This document shows, piece after piece, positions 1-61,859 of a stretch of DNA of 64,000 nucleotides (its first letter is position 1; every line of letters starts with the position of its first letter). A program made the position numbers and the translations under genes. This stretch comes from Engraulis encrasicolus (lineage: Eukaryota; Chordata; Actinopteri; Clupeiformes; Engraulidae), in NCBI RefSeq assembly GCF_034702125.1, contig NC_085876.1:5434864-5498863 (forward strand), given 5' to 3'. The notes under the pieces were generated by a model that did not search any database, was not told the DNA's origin, and worked only from the letters and a program-made list of their open reading frames with translations.

Positions 1-1113
1 ACACAAAACGGAGCAGTCACGTTATTACATAGCCATCAGTATATGGAACTGTGATAAACTGAGTAAAGGTGAAATTGATGTCATGTAACCATCTTCATGC
101 CGGATGGATCTTGAACTCTCCCCAACAGGAACCCCAATTATTTGTCAAATTTGTGTTCCCACCACCTCCAAACCCAAATCTACACCACACGTGTCCTGCA
201 GTGCGTTTTGTCACACTACTGAAGCATTATGAACTGCATCTGGCGTGAATTGTGCTATAAAAATACCACATTATTATTACAGGTATTATTATAAAGTGTG
301 TGTGTATGCATATCCCCCCAAACTGGCCAGGTGCCTGACAAAGAAACAGGATATCTAAATGTAGAAGGCACACTTGTCTGCAACACTTCCGGACCACTGT
401 ATTTCCAACTGAATATTTTTTTTTGTCCCTTTTCCATCAAGCCCACAATTTTGCAGTCTTTATTCAAATGACCAGCTCACAGATGCACAGAGGCGGGCGG
501 GGGTCTGTTCCCCCTGCCTCAAATATGGTCTACAACACTGCTAGACATCTATATTTTCAACCGAAGACAATCTGGCAATGTTTCCATCTTATTGCGTCTT
601 CCTACTGTGTCTAGCAGCAGCGTGATATTTGTTCCTTCTTTATTTAGAAATGAGTCACTCGACTTGTAGCAGCTCAGTCCTGCAGTAGATGGTTTGTACA
701 TCACCATTCTGTGCTAATGAAACCATGTCAACAAAAACAGCCTGGCTGTCCTGTTGCCAGGATGCCAAACAACATGATTGCCTGCTTGAAGCGCATGCAC
801 ATCCACTTAAACTTTCAGGTGGTTTTCCAGGTGAGGTGTGGTAAGGTGAGGATTCAATTTCATTCAGCAAACATGTATTGGTGTCATTGGTGCGCATTGT
901 ACATACAGAGAGAGCTCCATGATATTCAACACTCAGAGAGTAACAGAGAGAGGCATATCAAGACCACAGAGTGAGAGACAAAACGAGCCAGACACAAGCT
1001 CACACCTGGTGCAGAGGGAGAGAAAAGGGCAGAGGCAGATACAGACAGAGAGTGAGAGAGGGAGAGTCAGAAAGTGAATAAGAGAGAAAGTCAAAAAGTG
1101 TCCCACATATGGC

Positions 1114-1388
<275 letters not shown>

Positions 1389-1408
1389 TGTGTGTGTTCT
1401 TGGCCCAC

Positions 1409-13436
<12,028 letters not shown>

Positions 13437-13911
13437 GGCAGATAATCCTTCTTTTACTAACTACACGCCCGAACAATGCGTCCAACTGGAAACTGTATTC
13501 GCTTGCATATATATAGTGTAAACTTTGGTTTAGTCAACACCTCTGGAACTGCTACCAACAATTCACAAAACAATTGTATTGTCTGATCTGTCACCTAATT
13601 CGCTTCCGGTGACAAATCGGAAAAGGCGGAGACTGCGCACTGATTCATGAAAAGTGATATGAGCCGTTTCTCTTGCCGTAGTGGATAGTTGTAACCATGG
13701 AGATGGCCAAGCGTGTGGATAGGCGGGGCCCCAGTGGGCTAGCTACAAGAACATTACAAAGATGTAGACAGACTAGTGACATATATAAATAGAACATCAT
13801 AGATAAGCAACATTTTGCGGACTGAACTAAAAGTATCAATATAGCTTGAATAGATTCGAATCTTTTGAGCAATCATATTTTCTGTCGTCAGTGGGTCTGG
13901 GAATTGCCATC
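13437..13911. promoter_or_regulatory. Shared divergent promoter of kdm1b and cfap69
   Basis: The two start codons are 475 bp apart on opposite strands. The interval holds an ETS-type site (minus strand CACCGGAAGC, 13601-13610). At 13691-13704, GTAACC-AT-GGAGAT has a perfect left half of the RFX X-box (GTNRCC) and a poor right half. No TATA box is obvious. A bidirectional promoter is inferred from the geometry; transcript starts cannot be seen. Confidence 0.55.
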
Positions 13912-28653
<14,742 letters not shown>

Positions 28654-28659
28654 AGACAA

Positions 28660-29331
28660 GCAATGCTCTTTTTCTACCAGAACTCATTGCTGCATTGAGT
28701 GTGAAGTCTTTTGAAATAATGCATTGCTCTGTACAGTCAAATATATGAATATATTATATACGATCCCTAAAGATTTAATTAAATGTATAGGAGATATAGT
28801 GTAACATATTGTGAGCACACATGATGTTTAGTGTTAAACTATATTGAACAATACAGCAATATTATCACTTAATCACTGTTATGGTAAATTAATGAGATAT
28901 TTACCTATGATTCCTGATGAAAGTGTGCTCATGTTACATTTGTATTACGTGATTAACTTAATTATAAATTAATGTTGTTTAATCTACCCAGTGACTTAAG
29001 TGTTGTTCGTGAGAGACCCCATCAAATGAAACCACACGAGGAAAGCATACCAAAGTGGACCACTGCCATGATCTCCAATAGTCCATCCATAGGCTACATG
29101 ACAAAGACAAAGACGAGCACAGTAGGCCTATGCCACTACAGAACCTAGGAGATTTCTGTTAACATTTTATGCACAGAAAGCAATAGTTGTAAGGCCTAAA
29201 ATATGTTTTTATATTTTTATAACGGTAACAATGTGGGCTTTTTCTTCTGCTGGTAATGAGGAGAGAATGGTTGTCTTCCAATTTGACACAACACGCGCGC
29301 CACTGTCTAGCCGCCCATCCCCCTCGCGGGT
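28660..29331. other. Intergenic, AT-rich, no gene seen
   Basis: AT-rich sequence between cfap69 and the next candidate gene. I see no splice-flanked coding segment and no clear transposon end. Confidence 0.5.
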
Positions 29332-29461
29332 ATGAGGAACATGCGTGAAGCAGCTCTATTGAGTAGGGTTGTTGAGTTCATGCAACAGAAAACGTATGGA
29401 CCCCATAACATACGACTCGGCCATACCAACCTACTCCCGTCCCCAAAGGTTTCACGAAGAA
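29332..29461 (+). CDS. Possible first exon of the gene ending at 34,691 (or a separate start)
   Basis: An ATG at 29332, followed by a second at 29341, opens a frame of 43 codons plus one base that stops at a perfect donor (GTCG|GTAAGT). The product would begin MRNMREAALLSRVVEFMQQ, a basic amphipathic start resembling a mitochondrial presequence. The phase (1) does not join directly to the exon at 34,542, so a middle exon would be needed or this is untranslated. The sequence upstream is GC-richer (CGCGCGCC, CCCCTCGCGGG). I do not recognise the protein. Confidence 0.25.
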
Positions 29462-30597
29462 TTTCCCTTTTTGTCGGTAAGTAGAAATGTTATTGAAGGA
29501 AGTTGTGTTTCATGAAAGAGCGTCCAATATGGACGCGTCTTCCAAGACTATGATAATTGCCTACAAGAGGGGAAAATAGCAATTGATAGACGTTGCGTAA
29601 CCTACATTGTCGCCGCATTGTGTAGCATAGTCCCACTGACCTACAGAGGGGGATAGTCTCTCAGGAACCATCTTCTCTTGTCTTTTCTAAATGATGTTTT
29701 TTTCTGTTTCAAACGACGGGTTTTGTTTTAAATTGACTAGTTCTAGTTTAATTACATGTAGGCCTTGGCTATTTTATGTTTTAGGCCTACTTATCATTTC
29801 TTGTGTGTCATGCGCAATTGGGAACGGAACTTAGCCTATCTCACTTCACTCAATTTCCTGATTACATTAGGCTACTCAAATTAACTTGGGTTAGGCTAAG
29901 TTCGTTTGATATTGGGCAATAGACATTCAATAGCCTAACTTAACCCAAGTCTCGAATTGTTATTAAATTTTAATTGTCTCTGGTTTTATTGTGTTGAAGT
30001 AGGCCTAAGCCTAGGTCCGCCAGAATAAATTAATTTGTGCTGGGTTTATTTCAATTTTTTTTTAGTTATTTGTTTATTTTTTGTGGCCTAGGCCTTCTCA
30101 GGGTGGTCAGAAATCTCACACTTTCACAAACACTGCTGGGAATTGGTAATAGGCTACCTATATGAAGCATCAGATGCATCTGATGTTTTTGTGAATCAAT
30201 TAAGTCTGTAGCATACTTATATGTGAAGAGAAGAAAGTGTCATATGAGAGGGCAGATCAAAACACTGACTTTTGTGTGTTTTGTGTTGACTAGCCTACTT
30301 TAACCGCCAAGAGATAACAGCCTACTATATAGGCCCCTATACCAAGCTGACGGATCACATAATAAACCTGAGGTAGGCCTACGCAACAACCCCCCTTTGA
30401 CTTTATATAACATGAAACCAATGTCAGAAAGGAGGCGCATCTCGTCATATGCTTGTTTTGTTGTGGCCACATTCAGTATCGCTAGGCTATAGTTATTATC
30501 TCACTGGCTTATTCCATTAGATATGGTTGCAGTACCATACACGCCATGTATGTGACGTCAGCTGATATGGCAAGGCAATTTGTGGTGTGTGTGAGTG

Positions 30598-30616
30598 TCT
30601 GTGTCTGTGTCTGTGT

Positions 30617-30671
<55 letters not shown>

Positions 30672-30764
30672 GCATAACACACTGCAGTGCATTAACACTG
30701 TTGTCCTTTCAAGCGTGTACCATGCTGCACAGTAAACCTCTCGCTCTCTCTCTCTCTCTCTCTC

Positions 30765-30821
<57 letters not shown>

Positions 30822-30920
30822 CCTGCTCAGTTCACTAAATGACCAAATCATATCTGACAGACTGAGTACGTGCTGCTATGTGAGTGTATATGCCAGTGTG
30901 AGTCTGTGGGCAGAAACAAA

Positions 30921-30999
<79 letters not shown>

Positions 31000-31020
31000 A
31001 GAGAGATGTGTGCCAGGATG

Positions 31021-31104
<84 letters not shown>

Positions 31105-31140
31105 GTGTGAGTGGGCACACACACATACACACACACACAC
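30598..31140. repeat. Cluster of TG, TC and CA tracts
   Basis: TG 30622-30670, TC 30741-30818, CA 30921-30996 and CA 31021-31102 within 550 bp. Confidence 0.95.
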
Positions 31141-32287
31141 GCAGGGTGGCAGTGTAGAGCAGGGAGGGTGCCTCTGTTGAGTGTGCTCGTGTGTACTGTG
31201 TTCAGAGCGCTGCACTCTCTCCCTGATGCTGCATGCCTTCCATGCTCCCTCCTCAGCTCCACGGCAGGAGGACGGTGAGTCTGGTCGAGATCATCTTTTA
31301 CAGGTCTAGATAGGATAATAAGGGATTCTATCTTAAAGGAACATCAAACACCCTTTTTAATCTTAAACTCTTCAGACATGGTCCCTGATATTTAGTGCTA
31401 CCAGAATGTAATGACCAAGTCGTAAGGGCTCTGTGTGATGTTGTAGCATGTGTGCTATGGTAGTAAACTCTTTTCTATTACTATAACGGCGTTCCACTGG
31501 CGGAACTTTGGGCATGATGAGGCTACTTAACACTAAGGCATTCTCAACCTTAAAATAATGTTTTATAGTTTCAGTGGTTCGTCACTTGCCACTTCGCTTT
31601 GCTGCAGTCAGGGCCAAGTGGGGTGGAAAATTGGGGTGCCGACCCGAAGTTAAACTATTTAAGACCTCTCTTTTACAGGTTGTTTTTTAGTTTGTAAGTT
31701 ACAGTATTTGCTTTGACGCTGTGAGAACAATGTATTACCAGTGCTTATTACACTGAAGCCCTATAGCCTACTTACCTCTTACAGATATCAGAGAAATGTT
31801 GGATTCTATGAATTTAATGTTTTTCTCTAGAACAGATTTAAGAGTTTACTGGTGAAGAAAAGTGATCTTTTATTTGTAATCCTTAGTCATTTAAAGGACA
31901 GGAAGTTTAAGCATGGCGCTGGATTGGAGAGAGTCTTGAAATTCCTTTATAGTCATTACAGCACCAGTGGGCATGCATGTGCTGTTTTATTTTTGCCCGT
32001 TGAATGAAGATCATGGGGACATAACTTAAGTGGTTTGTGGTGCATTTGGTCTTTATTTAGTCTAAATAGAGTCATTGTGTTTCTCTCACTAAACATCCCT
32101 GAAGTGATGTGATGTGATGTTCTTGGCAAAGCCATGTGACTCGACCTGTTGTGCCTCAGCCTGTATTGGCTTGCTTATACAACACACAGCATATTTAATA
32201 GTACAGTAGAGAAGAATACAGTAGAGAACATATTGTCAATCTTGAAGAAAATTAAATAATTATTTTGTTTGGAAGCATAATTCGTAG

Positions 32288-32654
32288 TTAAAGGGACACT
32301 GTGTGAGATTTTTAGTTGTTAATTTCCAGAATTCATGCTGCCCATTCAGTAATATTACCTTTTTCATGAATACTTACCAACACCATGAAATTTTAAGTAT
32401 TCATGATGACGGGAAAAAATTGACTTTTCTTACATGAAAAGGGGGATCTTCTCCATGGTCCGCCATTTTGAATTTCCAAAAATAGCCATTTTTAGCTGCA
32501 TAAATGACTCTAATTGGATCATACTGGGATATATTTGTTTATTACTTAGTAAGCTTTCATGTAAAGATCAAATTTGGCAATATACAGCCCAGTTTCAATG
32601 AGCAGCATAGTTGCAGTACCTTTTTTGACCATTTCCTGCACAGTGTCCCTTTAA
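32288..32654. mobile_element. TTAA-flanked MITE, copy 2
   Basis: TTAA at 32288-32291 and 32651-32654 flank inverted ends AGGGACACTGTG and CACAGTGTCCCT, a perfect 12-bp inverse. The interior matches the element at 8,229. piggyBac-like by target site. Confidence 0.82.
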
Positions 32655-32892
32655 GGTCTCACTAGGTCTCAAGCAATGTTTTAGAAATGACAGTGAAAGT
32701 AGCACAAACTAGCCAGCTGGTAAGGATGCTTTCTGGGCTATCTCTTAATCGCCACCACCCGATACAGGTCATCTTTTGCAATGACTAAAGAAACAATGGA
32801 TTGGTAAAGGAAGAAAAAGTTGAAGCAGAATACAGCAATGCTTTTGACAATCACTAGTTAAGGGACATATTTGACTATGGTTCATGTCAGCT

Positions 32893-33095
32893 GGCAGCTG
32901 TGGTTCGGGAGTTGGTCTTTGGACCAGAAGGCTGTGGGTTCTTATCCCACATATACCAGGTATTGGCCGAAGGGCCCTTAACCAAGGCACTTTACTCTTC
33001 ATAAGTTAGCTACAGGGACTGTAACCAATAGCCTGTAGTAACTGCAAGTTGCTTTGGATAAAAGTGTCAGTTTAATGGTACTGTAATTTCTAAAA
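32893..33095 (+). mobile_element. SINE-like repeat
   Basis: A tRNA-like head with GTGGTTCGGGAGTTGGTCT and TGTGGGTTCTTATCCCAC, then AACCAAGGCACTTTACTC, GGGACTGTAACCAATAGCCT and GCTTTGGATAAAAGTGTCAG. Confidence 0.7.
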
Positions 33096-33320
33096 ATCAT
33101 GTTCAATACATCAGATAGGCCTATTGGGTCAGTGTTTTGCTAGATGATGAAATTTTGCAGACTAATGTGTATCACGCCACAGGAAAGCCTGTCTCCTGCA
33201 TAAATGCAGATATATGTGAGTGCTGTAATCAGCTGAAGAGAAACTACCATATTTATTTATATCTAATAACTCTCATAATTTACATACCATATATAGATAT
33301 TTTTGTTGTTTATCCTGTAG

Positions 33321-33431
33321 GTTGGCTGTGGAGACAATCAGTGACTACCTAGTAGACCTCACTTTATCCCACTGCCACAATGATAATCAGACTGGGGAGA
33401 CTGACGCCAGGATACTTCAGACTCCTGCAGG
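33321..33431 (+). CDS. Weak candidate middle exon
   Basis: A 111-base segment is bounded by a CTGTAG acceptor and a GCAG|GTTGGT donor. One frame (starting after the first base) is open throughout, with LAVETISDYLVDLTL at its beginning. Its phase does not match the candidate exon at 29,332 directly. It could equally be part of the adjacent LINE remnant. Little can be said. Confidence 0.15.
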
Positions 33432-33435
33432 TTGG

Positions 33436-34095
33436 TGCCATTACTGTTTATTGGTATTTTAACTACTACCGTACCCCTGTACATCAATGGAGAACGTGTA
33501 GAGCAAGTGAGCTCATTTAAATTCCTAGGTGTACACATCTCCGCTGATCTCTCCTGGTCGACTAACACCTCGGCTCTGGTAAAAAAAGGCCCAGCAGCGA
33601 TTGCACTTCCTCAGAGTACTCAAGAAAGAACAGTTAGACTCAAGCTTGCTGGTGACCTTTTACCGTTCCACCATAGAGAGCCTGCTGACCTACGCAGTGT
33701 CAGTGTGGCACTCAAGTTGCACTGAGGCTGACAGGAAGAGACTGCAGAGGGTGACCAAAACAGCACAGAAAATCATAGGCTGCCCCCTGCCTCCCATACC
33801 CACCATCTACAACTCACGCTGCGTAAGCAGAGCCAGGAGTATCATTAAAGATCCCACACATCCTGGCTTTCATCTCTTTACACTGTTGCCCTCTGGCAGG
33901 CGCTACAAGGCATTGCCAGCCAGAACCAATAGGATGAAGAACAGCTTCTTCCCCAAAGCTGTTACAACAATGAACACACACTTACTGGACAATGTTCATC
34001 TATAAAGGACTGTGCACTACGTAGGGAAGCTAAAATCTCGGTATACGTTGTATACTGACAAAGGCTTTCTATTCTATTCTATTCTATTCTATATA
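33436..34095 (+). mobile_element. 3' end of a CR1/L2-type LINE, 5'-truncated
   Basis: Encodes the C-terminal part of a reverse-transcriptase polyprotein: VEQVSSFKFLGVHISADLSW, then (after a one-base shift near 33,590) FLRVLKKEQLDSSLLVTFYR, TYAVSVWHSSC, KTAQKIIGCPLPPI and LLPSGRRYKALPARTNRMKN. It ends in a (TATTC)n tail at 34,070-34,093, typical of this LINE group. Confidence 0.82.
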
Positions 34096-34541
34096 GTTCA
34101 ATAATAATAACTACTGCATGGCTTTGACATTATGACAGCATGCAAGGCAATGTGCAGTGCAAAAAATTCACCCATGATGTCGCGGCTCCTCACTCGATTT
34201 CTTGGCGTTAATATTTCACGACTGGTCTTGATTATATAAAGATGGCCTCTTATATAAATGTTCCTAGTGACCTGAGTCAAGGGGTGTAGTCCGCTGTGTA
34301 TTTTAGATCCCACTACATCACTCCTTCATCAAATAGTCATGTTTCTGAATCTGGAGGTTATAGTTTAGTGTGTGAACGGGTTATCTGACCTTGCAATACC
34401 TGTTGTTTGTGTGGATTTCCATGCATGTTTGCACATGTGGTGTGTGTGCATGCGCGTGTGTGTGTGTGTGCTTGCTTGCATGTATGATGTTGTGTGTGTG
34501 TGTGTGTGCATGTGTTCATGTGTGTGTCTGTGCCACTTCAG

Positions 34542-34691
34542 CGGCAGGTGTCTGGTGAGATGCAGCTCCAGCCGGCGAGCGGCCCCGTCAATCAAATCGC
34601 CATGACGATGGCCACTCTGGGCATAGGAATGTCCTGTTACAGCGCCCGGCAGATGGCCGAGCATGTCCACCTGAAGGAGCCCTCGGCCTGA
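34542..34691 (+). CDS. Terminal coding exon of an unrecognised small protein
   Basis: After a pyrimidine/TG tract and a CAG acceptor (34539-34541), an open frame of 49 codons ends in TGA. Third positions are strongly G/C (CTC CAG CCG GCG AGC GGC CCC GTC), unlike the flanks, so I take it as real coding sequence. It holds one moderately hydrophobic helix-like segment (IAMTMATLGIGMSC) followed by ARQMAEHVHLKEPSA, as in small single-pass mitochondrial or ER proteins. An internal ATG at 34561 could make a 43-residue product from this exon alone. A second AG (CGGCAG|GTG) lies six bases inside the exon. About 1.2 kb of 3' UTR with AATAAA at 35,881 may follow. The family is not recognised. Confidence 0.5.
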   Translation, partial: RQVSGEMQLQPASGPVNQIAMTMATLGIGMSCYSARQMAEHVHLKEPSA

Positions 34692-35439
34692 GACTGCGCC
34701 CTCTAGAGGTGAACAGAATACACTGCAATGGCCATCAACATATGTGGGCATCTGGCCTGGCTCTTACCTGGACATGACCCTCAAAAAGACACAAATGACT
34801 GTTTTACTTGAATTTTGGGCCTCTGAACCACTTTTGTGTAACTTTTTACTTTTTTCATATTTTTTTTTAACATAGCCTACCTTCAACTTTTAACCTCACT
34901 GTTACGAAGGCAAAGTGTTTGCTACGTTATCCGTATTGGGAGGATAGGACCTTGTTCATTCATCATAATGTAATGGTCAGGTATTATTCACACACCTTGG
35001 AATGTCACCCAGTGCTGATATTTCAAAATGGCACTGCCACCGGAAAACAGGGTAAAACGCAGAAGCCTGATCATTTATTTGATGAATAGAAAGGATTCTA
35101 ATGTACGATGACTGTGAAACGTAATGGATGGATTGATGTGTTTTTGTATGTTGGTGTTTGAAATGTGCATGTTGGAGGAAAGTGAAGTTGAAGGTGCTAA
35201 GATTCGTGTGAACACAAACGAGATTCATGACAAGTGTTTTTGAAGGAAAAATGAAAGTGCTACTCCTGCGAAAAACTCTCAGTGTATGCTTTCCCATGGT
35301 CAAAACTCTCCATTACTGTGTTATGGAGACGTCTCTGAGAACAACCTCTGGTTAATGATGAAAGCGTGAAAAGTGAAAGCCCATTGGGAAACTCCAACTC
35401 CCATTGTCATTGTGACACAGCACTCCACAGCACACAAGT

Positions 35440-35695
35440 GAACACTGCACACTGCACACAACGAAATTGCATTTATGCCTCACCCGTGCAAGGGGGCAGC
35501 CCTCAGTGGCGCCCCATGGGGAGCAGTGCGGTGGGACGGTACCATGCTCAGGGTACCTCAGTCATGGAGGAGGATGGGGGAGAGCACTGGTTGATTACTC
35601 CCCCCACCAACCTGGCGGGTCGGGAGTCGAACTGGCAACCTCTGGGATGCAAGTCTGACACCCTAACCGCTTACCCATGATGCTAGATGTGAACC
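35440..35695 (-). mobile_element. tRNA-derived SINE, second family
   Basis: On the minus strand the head reads GTAAGCGGTTAGGGTGTCAG and the B-box region CAGTTCGACTCCCGACCC. The body has GGGGAGTAATCAACCAGTGC. It lies in the presumed 3' UTR of the 34,691 gene. Confidence 0.65.
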
Positions 35696-35880
35696 GTTAT
35701 CTCACTACTACAAGCCATAGCTAATGATACAGAAGCAGCAATGTAAGACTCATAGCAGTAAAGCATCAATACTAGAGTCCCCAAAGACAAGGATTAGCAC
35801 TGCCCACCTCAACAACTCCTGTAGCACTGTGTAGATTCAATGGAACTTTGTACTGTGAACCACACTGTTTTCAAGCTGTG

Positions 35881-35886
35881 AATAAA
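35881..35886 (+). terminator. Candidate polyadenylation signal for the gene ending at 34,691
   Basis: GTGAATAAAG followed by a T-rich stretch (TTTTCTTTGAC), on the plus strand and 1.2 kb after the stop codon. No stronger signal is seen nearer to the stop. Confidence 0.4.
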
Positions 35887-35899
35887 GTTTTCTTTGACA

Positions 35900-37367
35900 A
35901 TTAATATGTTGTAGGAACTGTATTGTTAATTGTTAAGAGAAATTTCATGAAGGGGATATACAGTATGCATTTTAATGTGTCAATCATAAAACATTGAACA
36001 ATTTCTGATTCACTTTTTAAGCTTGATCAGATGTACACGTAGGCCTAATGACACAGTCACTGTTTATGAGTATTTTACCCTTTGAAAATAGATAGTTTTG
36101 GCTGATGCTGTACAATGGGAGACGGTTAGGTGATCTAATTAACCCTTCTTCAATGGACAGTCTTTGATGTGCTTATGTAACGTACACATACCCCGCACTG
36201 CTTTTGTGTTAGGGCACTGGAGGGGGGAGGAGTTACAGGAACTCTAGACTCTCTCTCACACCGGGTGGCTGCCCCTTCTCAATGAGGCAACTCATGTGAG
36301 AATAATACCTTAAAATCACTACAGTGACATTTTGTCCTGAGGACACGGGAGCTAGACGCTGTAATCATTTGTATAACAGATGTATTACAGAATAGTATTA
36401 TTGCAATTGTAATATACACACAGTTATAAAATAAATCATATTGGCTACAGTTGTCTTTCAACGTCATAGAAAGTGTGCCACAGTCAAAGTTTGTTTTCTC
36501 AATTCTGGAATTGCATAATGAGGACTTTACTTAATTTCAAATTGGTCCAATCAAATGTTAAAAAAACACGAGTATTGTTTGATGTTGTACACATCTATTA
36601 AATGAGATAATGTACAAATAAAGATGAAATCCAGAAGCAGTGGACACTACAAATCTATAGTCGGGGACGTTGGTCTCAACTTTGATGCTGTCATTTAGAC
36701 CTATACTCTTCCACCATTCTAACAAAACTTCCATCTTTATGCAGTATGCCAAAGCTGTCAGCGGTCCTGTATGGAGCCCTATTAGCAGTGTTATGATACC
36801 TCACGCTAGCTTTGAAAAACACTGGGGGTAGATCTGATATGGGGTAAGCCTCTGTCTGCTCATCCTGATCTCTTGTCTGTTCATTACGATCTCACCCGAC
36901 CGGATGCTCAGGGAGTGCACTAATGTGGATGCAGCCACATCATGGGAACCACAAGGGAGTGCTGGGAAGGGAACAGTCCTCACTGCTGCATTGACTGGGA
37001 AGAGGTGCAGAGTTACTGTAGTTTATGGGTGGTGGCATGCAGGGCTCAAATGCTGGTGAAATTTAATTTTTAAACTACTAAATGTGACTGCAAAAAATGT
37101 GCATGACTGTACACAAAGTAATTATTGTGTGACACACACACACCAATTTATCAAAGAAATACCATCCCAGGCTGCCAGGGAAAAAAACGTTTCTTTTGAC
37201 AGATACATCTATGAATGATATATTGTCGCGAATAAATACAGAAGACATTACACACAAGACATTACACACATCATTACACATACAGTATATTAACCATAGC
37301 TCCCTCTCACATACAGCCCACGGCAGGTCTCTCTCTGTCTCTCTATCTCTCTCTCTCTCTCTCTGTC

Positions 37368-37422
<55 letters not shown>

Positions 37423-39240
37423 AAGTTATAAAGTGTCCAAAGAAAAGTGTACCAGTGATTTATCACATGTGCCTTAGCTAAGTGTCCCAGCAGCCCAAGA
37501 CAAAGTGACCAACAAAGTGTCCAGGAGTGTCAGAAGTCACTGTGCATAGTCCAAGGGGAAAAAGCCAGGGTCATAAAGCCAGGTGCATAAAGACAATAAA
37601 ATTATCATAAAGTTGGTAGTGTACAGAATACTGTATGATAGGGGTGACATTTGTTGATAGGGTTCGGTTTCGGTTTTGATTTCGGTGGTCAGAGCAGGAT
37701 TCGGTATCCGGTTTCGGATTCAGCCAAATCTTAAGCAGTGGATTTGGTATTTGACAGAAGCTTTAAGTTATTGTCCACAATGACCAAATCCATGATGGAT
37801 TTGGCCTGTTGACGGAGTTCGATAACTTACAGACACCCAGTCATTTGAGACCGGCACATCTGTGCTGCATGAACAGCTTTGAATATGGACAGACAGCACT
37901 GTATTTCACACCCTGCTCTCTCGGTATGTGCACCCATCTTTGAGTCCCCATTTACTGGATGAATGGGCTGTGTTTTGACTGTGGGAAACTCATGCACTCA
38001 CAGAGTAATGGAAATCAGGGACAGAGAAGCAGACAGTGGGGGGATTAAGGGGTTAGTTGTCCTGGGCCCAGGGAAAAGGGTGACCTGGAATTTGGTCCTC
38101 ATGACATTGGGTGGGGGAGGCCGATTCAGATGATTTTGTCCTGGGTCCAGCCAAAGCTGTCTGCGGCCCTCACCAGGGGAGGGGTTGGGGTGACAGGGAT
38201 GGGATCAGGAAGTGGGGTGTCGATGGTCACAGTCCCACCAACTGTGGTGCCAGAACAGGCTGAGCTGCACAGGAAAGGAAAGATTCCCTCATGTCTCGCC
38301 CGCAGTGGTTCACTGTCTCTGGCTATTGCAACATGTTTGGTTAATTCACATTCCCTCCCACAGTCAGCACTTCTGCACTCTTTCTCATGTCTTTAGCAGG
38401 CCTGAATTCTTAAACATGAGTGACTGGGGGGAAAGTACATCAATGATATGATCAAAAGCATAATGATGAGAAAACACTATTATTAGTTATACTACTTACC
38501 AATAAGGGCTACTGTTTCTAATCATCATCGTCATGAATTACATTCATTTAAACCTATATTTATTATTTGTGGTGTGCTGTGTTAGCAGTAATTGACACTT
38601 TGTTGTAGTAACACCAGGGAACAGGGACAGAGGGGGGCCTAAATTGGATTCCCATTACATCGTATTGGGTGAGGGGCCCTTTCAGATGACTTTGTGCTGG
38701 GCCCAGCCAAAGCTGTCGGCGGCTCTGAGTTTCACTATGTGTGTCATTGTATCCTCCGGTCCCTTGAAGTCACTGAAAGTACAGTAGCCTACAGTGAGTG
38801 GATCGCTCCTGTACTCTGGTGGTAAATATTGGCACTACATAGATACATCATTGTTACCAACCACCATCACTATCCCTGTCATTGGGATGATGGTGACTTT
38901 ATATGCGTAAAAAAGAAACCGACTACTTGAATGTTCCCCAAGAGTTTACGACAGTGCAATTTTTTTAGCATGACATTTCTCAAGACAGCAGGTATCTGAA
39001 TGACGTTCTGTGGAGCACTGCATTTGATTCGTGTCGAAGTGGAAGCTCCTACCCGGTAGATGTCGCTGGATAGGCGCGTACGCAAATCAAGTATCAAGTT
39101 GTTCCAAGTCAGGAGAGATGCAGGTCATGAATATTATATTTATCTAGTGACGTTACTTTTAAAATAACATTTCCCTGGCCACCGCTGGTATGTGAAGTTA
39201 TTTTTGCCCGACCAAAAGTACAGTAGGCTACCAACCGACA
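35900..39240. other. Intergenic between the 34,691 gene and slc9a1
   Basis: I see no splice-bounded coding segment. It holds a TC/CA tract (37,330-37,420) and two dispersed repeat fragments sharing CTTTGTGCTGGGCCCAGCCA-type sequence (about 38,040-38,200 and 38,625-38,740; relatives at 27,650-27,780 and 56,460-56,600). Confidence 0.5.
37330..37420. repeat. (TC)n-(CA)n tract
   Basis: Intergenic compound dinucleotide repeat. Confidence 0.95.
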
Positions 39241-39247
39241 ATTCAAA

Positions 39248-39262
39248 GGCGGGGCGGGGCGG
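39248..39262 (+). promoter_or_regulatory. GC boxes upstream of slc9a1
   Basis: Overlapping Sp1-type boxes (GGCGGGGCGGGGCGG) lie 330 bp before the slc9a1 start codon in an otherwise AT-rich stretch. No TATA box is seen. Promoter function is inferred. Confidence 0.45.
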
Positions 39263-39593
39263 CATACTGACAGAAAAATGTGGATATGAGGGATACATAG
39301 CAGCGTATCATTTGGTGTATTTTTGCGAATGTACGTTGGCCTTATCATTTTGTCCGTTGGGTCAACTGGCATTCTTTACTAGCTTTCACATCACTACGGC
39401 GTTGACGTTTTCTCAGCAGCTCTTCGAGCCAACCGTCTGCCAGACTCATTTTACGTCGTAGGTTGTGCGTAAAAAGAGCGCGGCTGCACCTGTTCCAATG
39501 GATCGGTGATTTCCGCCCGACAGCGGCGTACTCTACACATCTTGATCGTGCTGGCTAGAATGAGGAGCTAAAGCACAGCTCCAGGTCGTTGAG

Positions 39594-61859
<22,266 letters not shown>

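Noticed and set aside
1..1000. Next kdm1b exon (expected after exon 14)
   Set aside because: I searched both strands for the expected segment with a Trp-Asp-X-Asn-Glu motif and found nothing; it must lie left of the window.
30835..31262. Overlapping 95-128-residue frames on both strands
   Set aside because: Made of dinucleotide repeats; no conserved segment and no splice context.
31206..31274. Short exon-like segment with a good donor (GACG|GTGAGT)
   Set aside because: It has an acceptor-like CAG and an ATG, but the phase does not join to 34,542 and the coding character is weak; not supported without transcripts.
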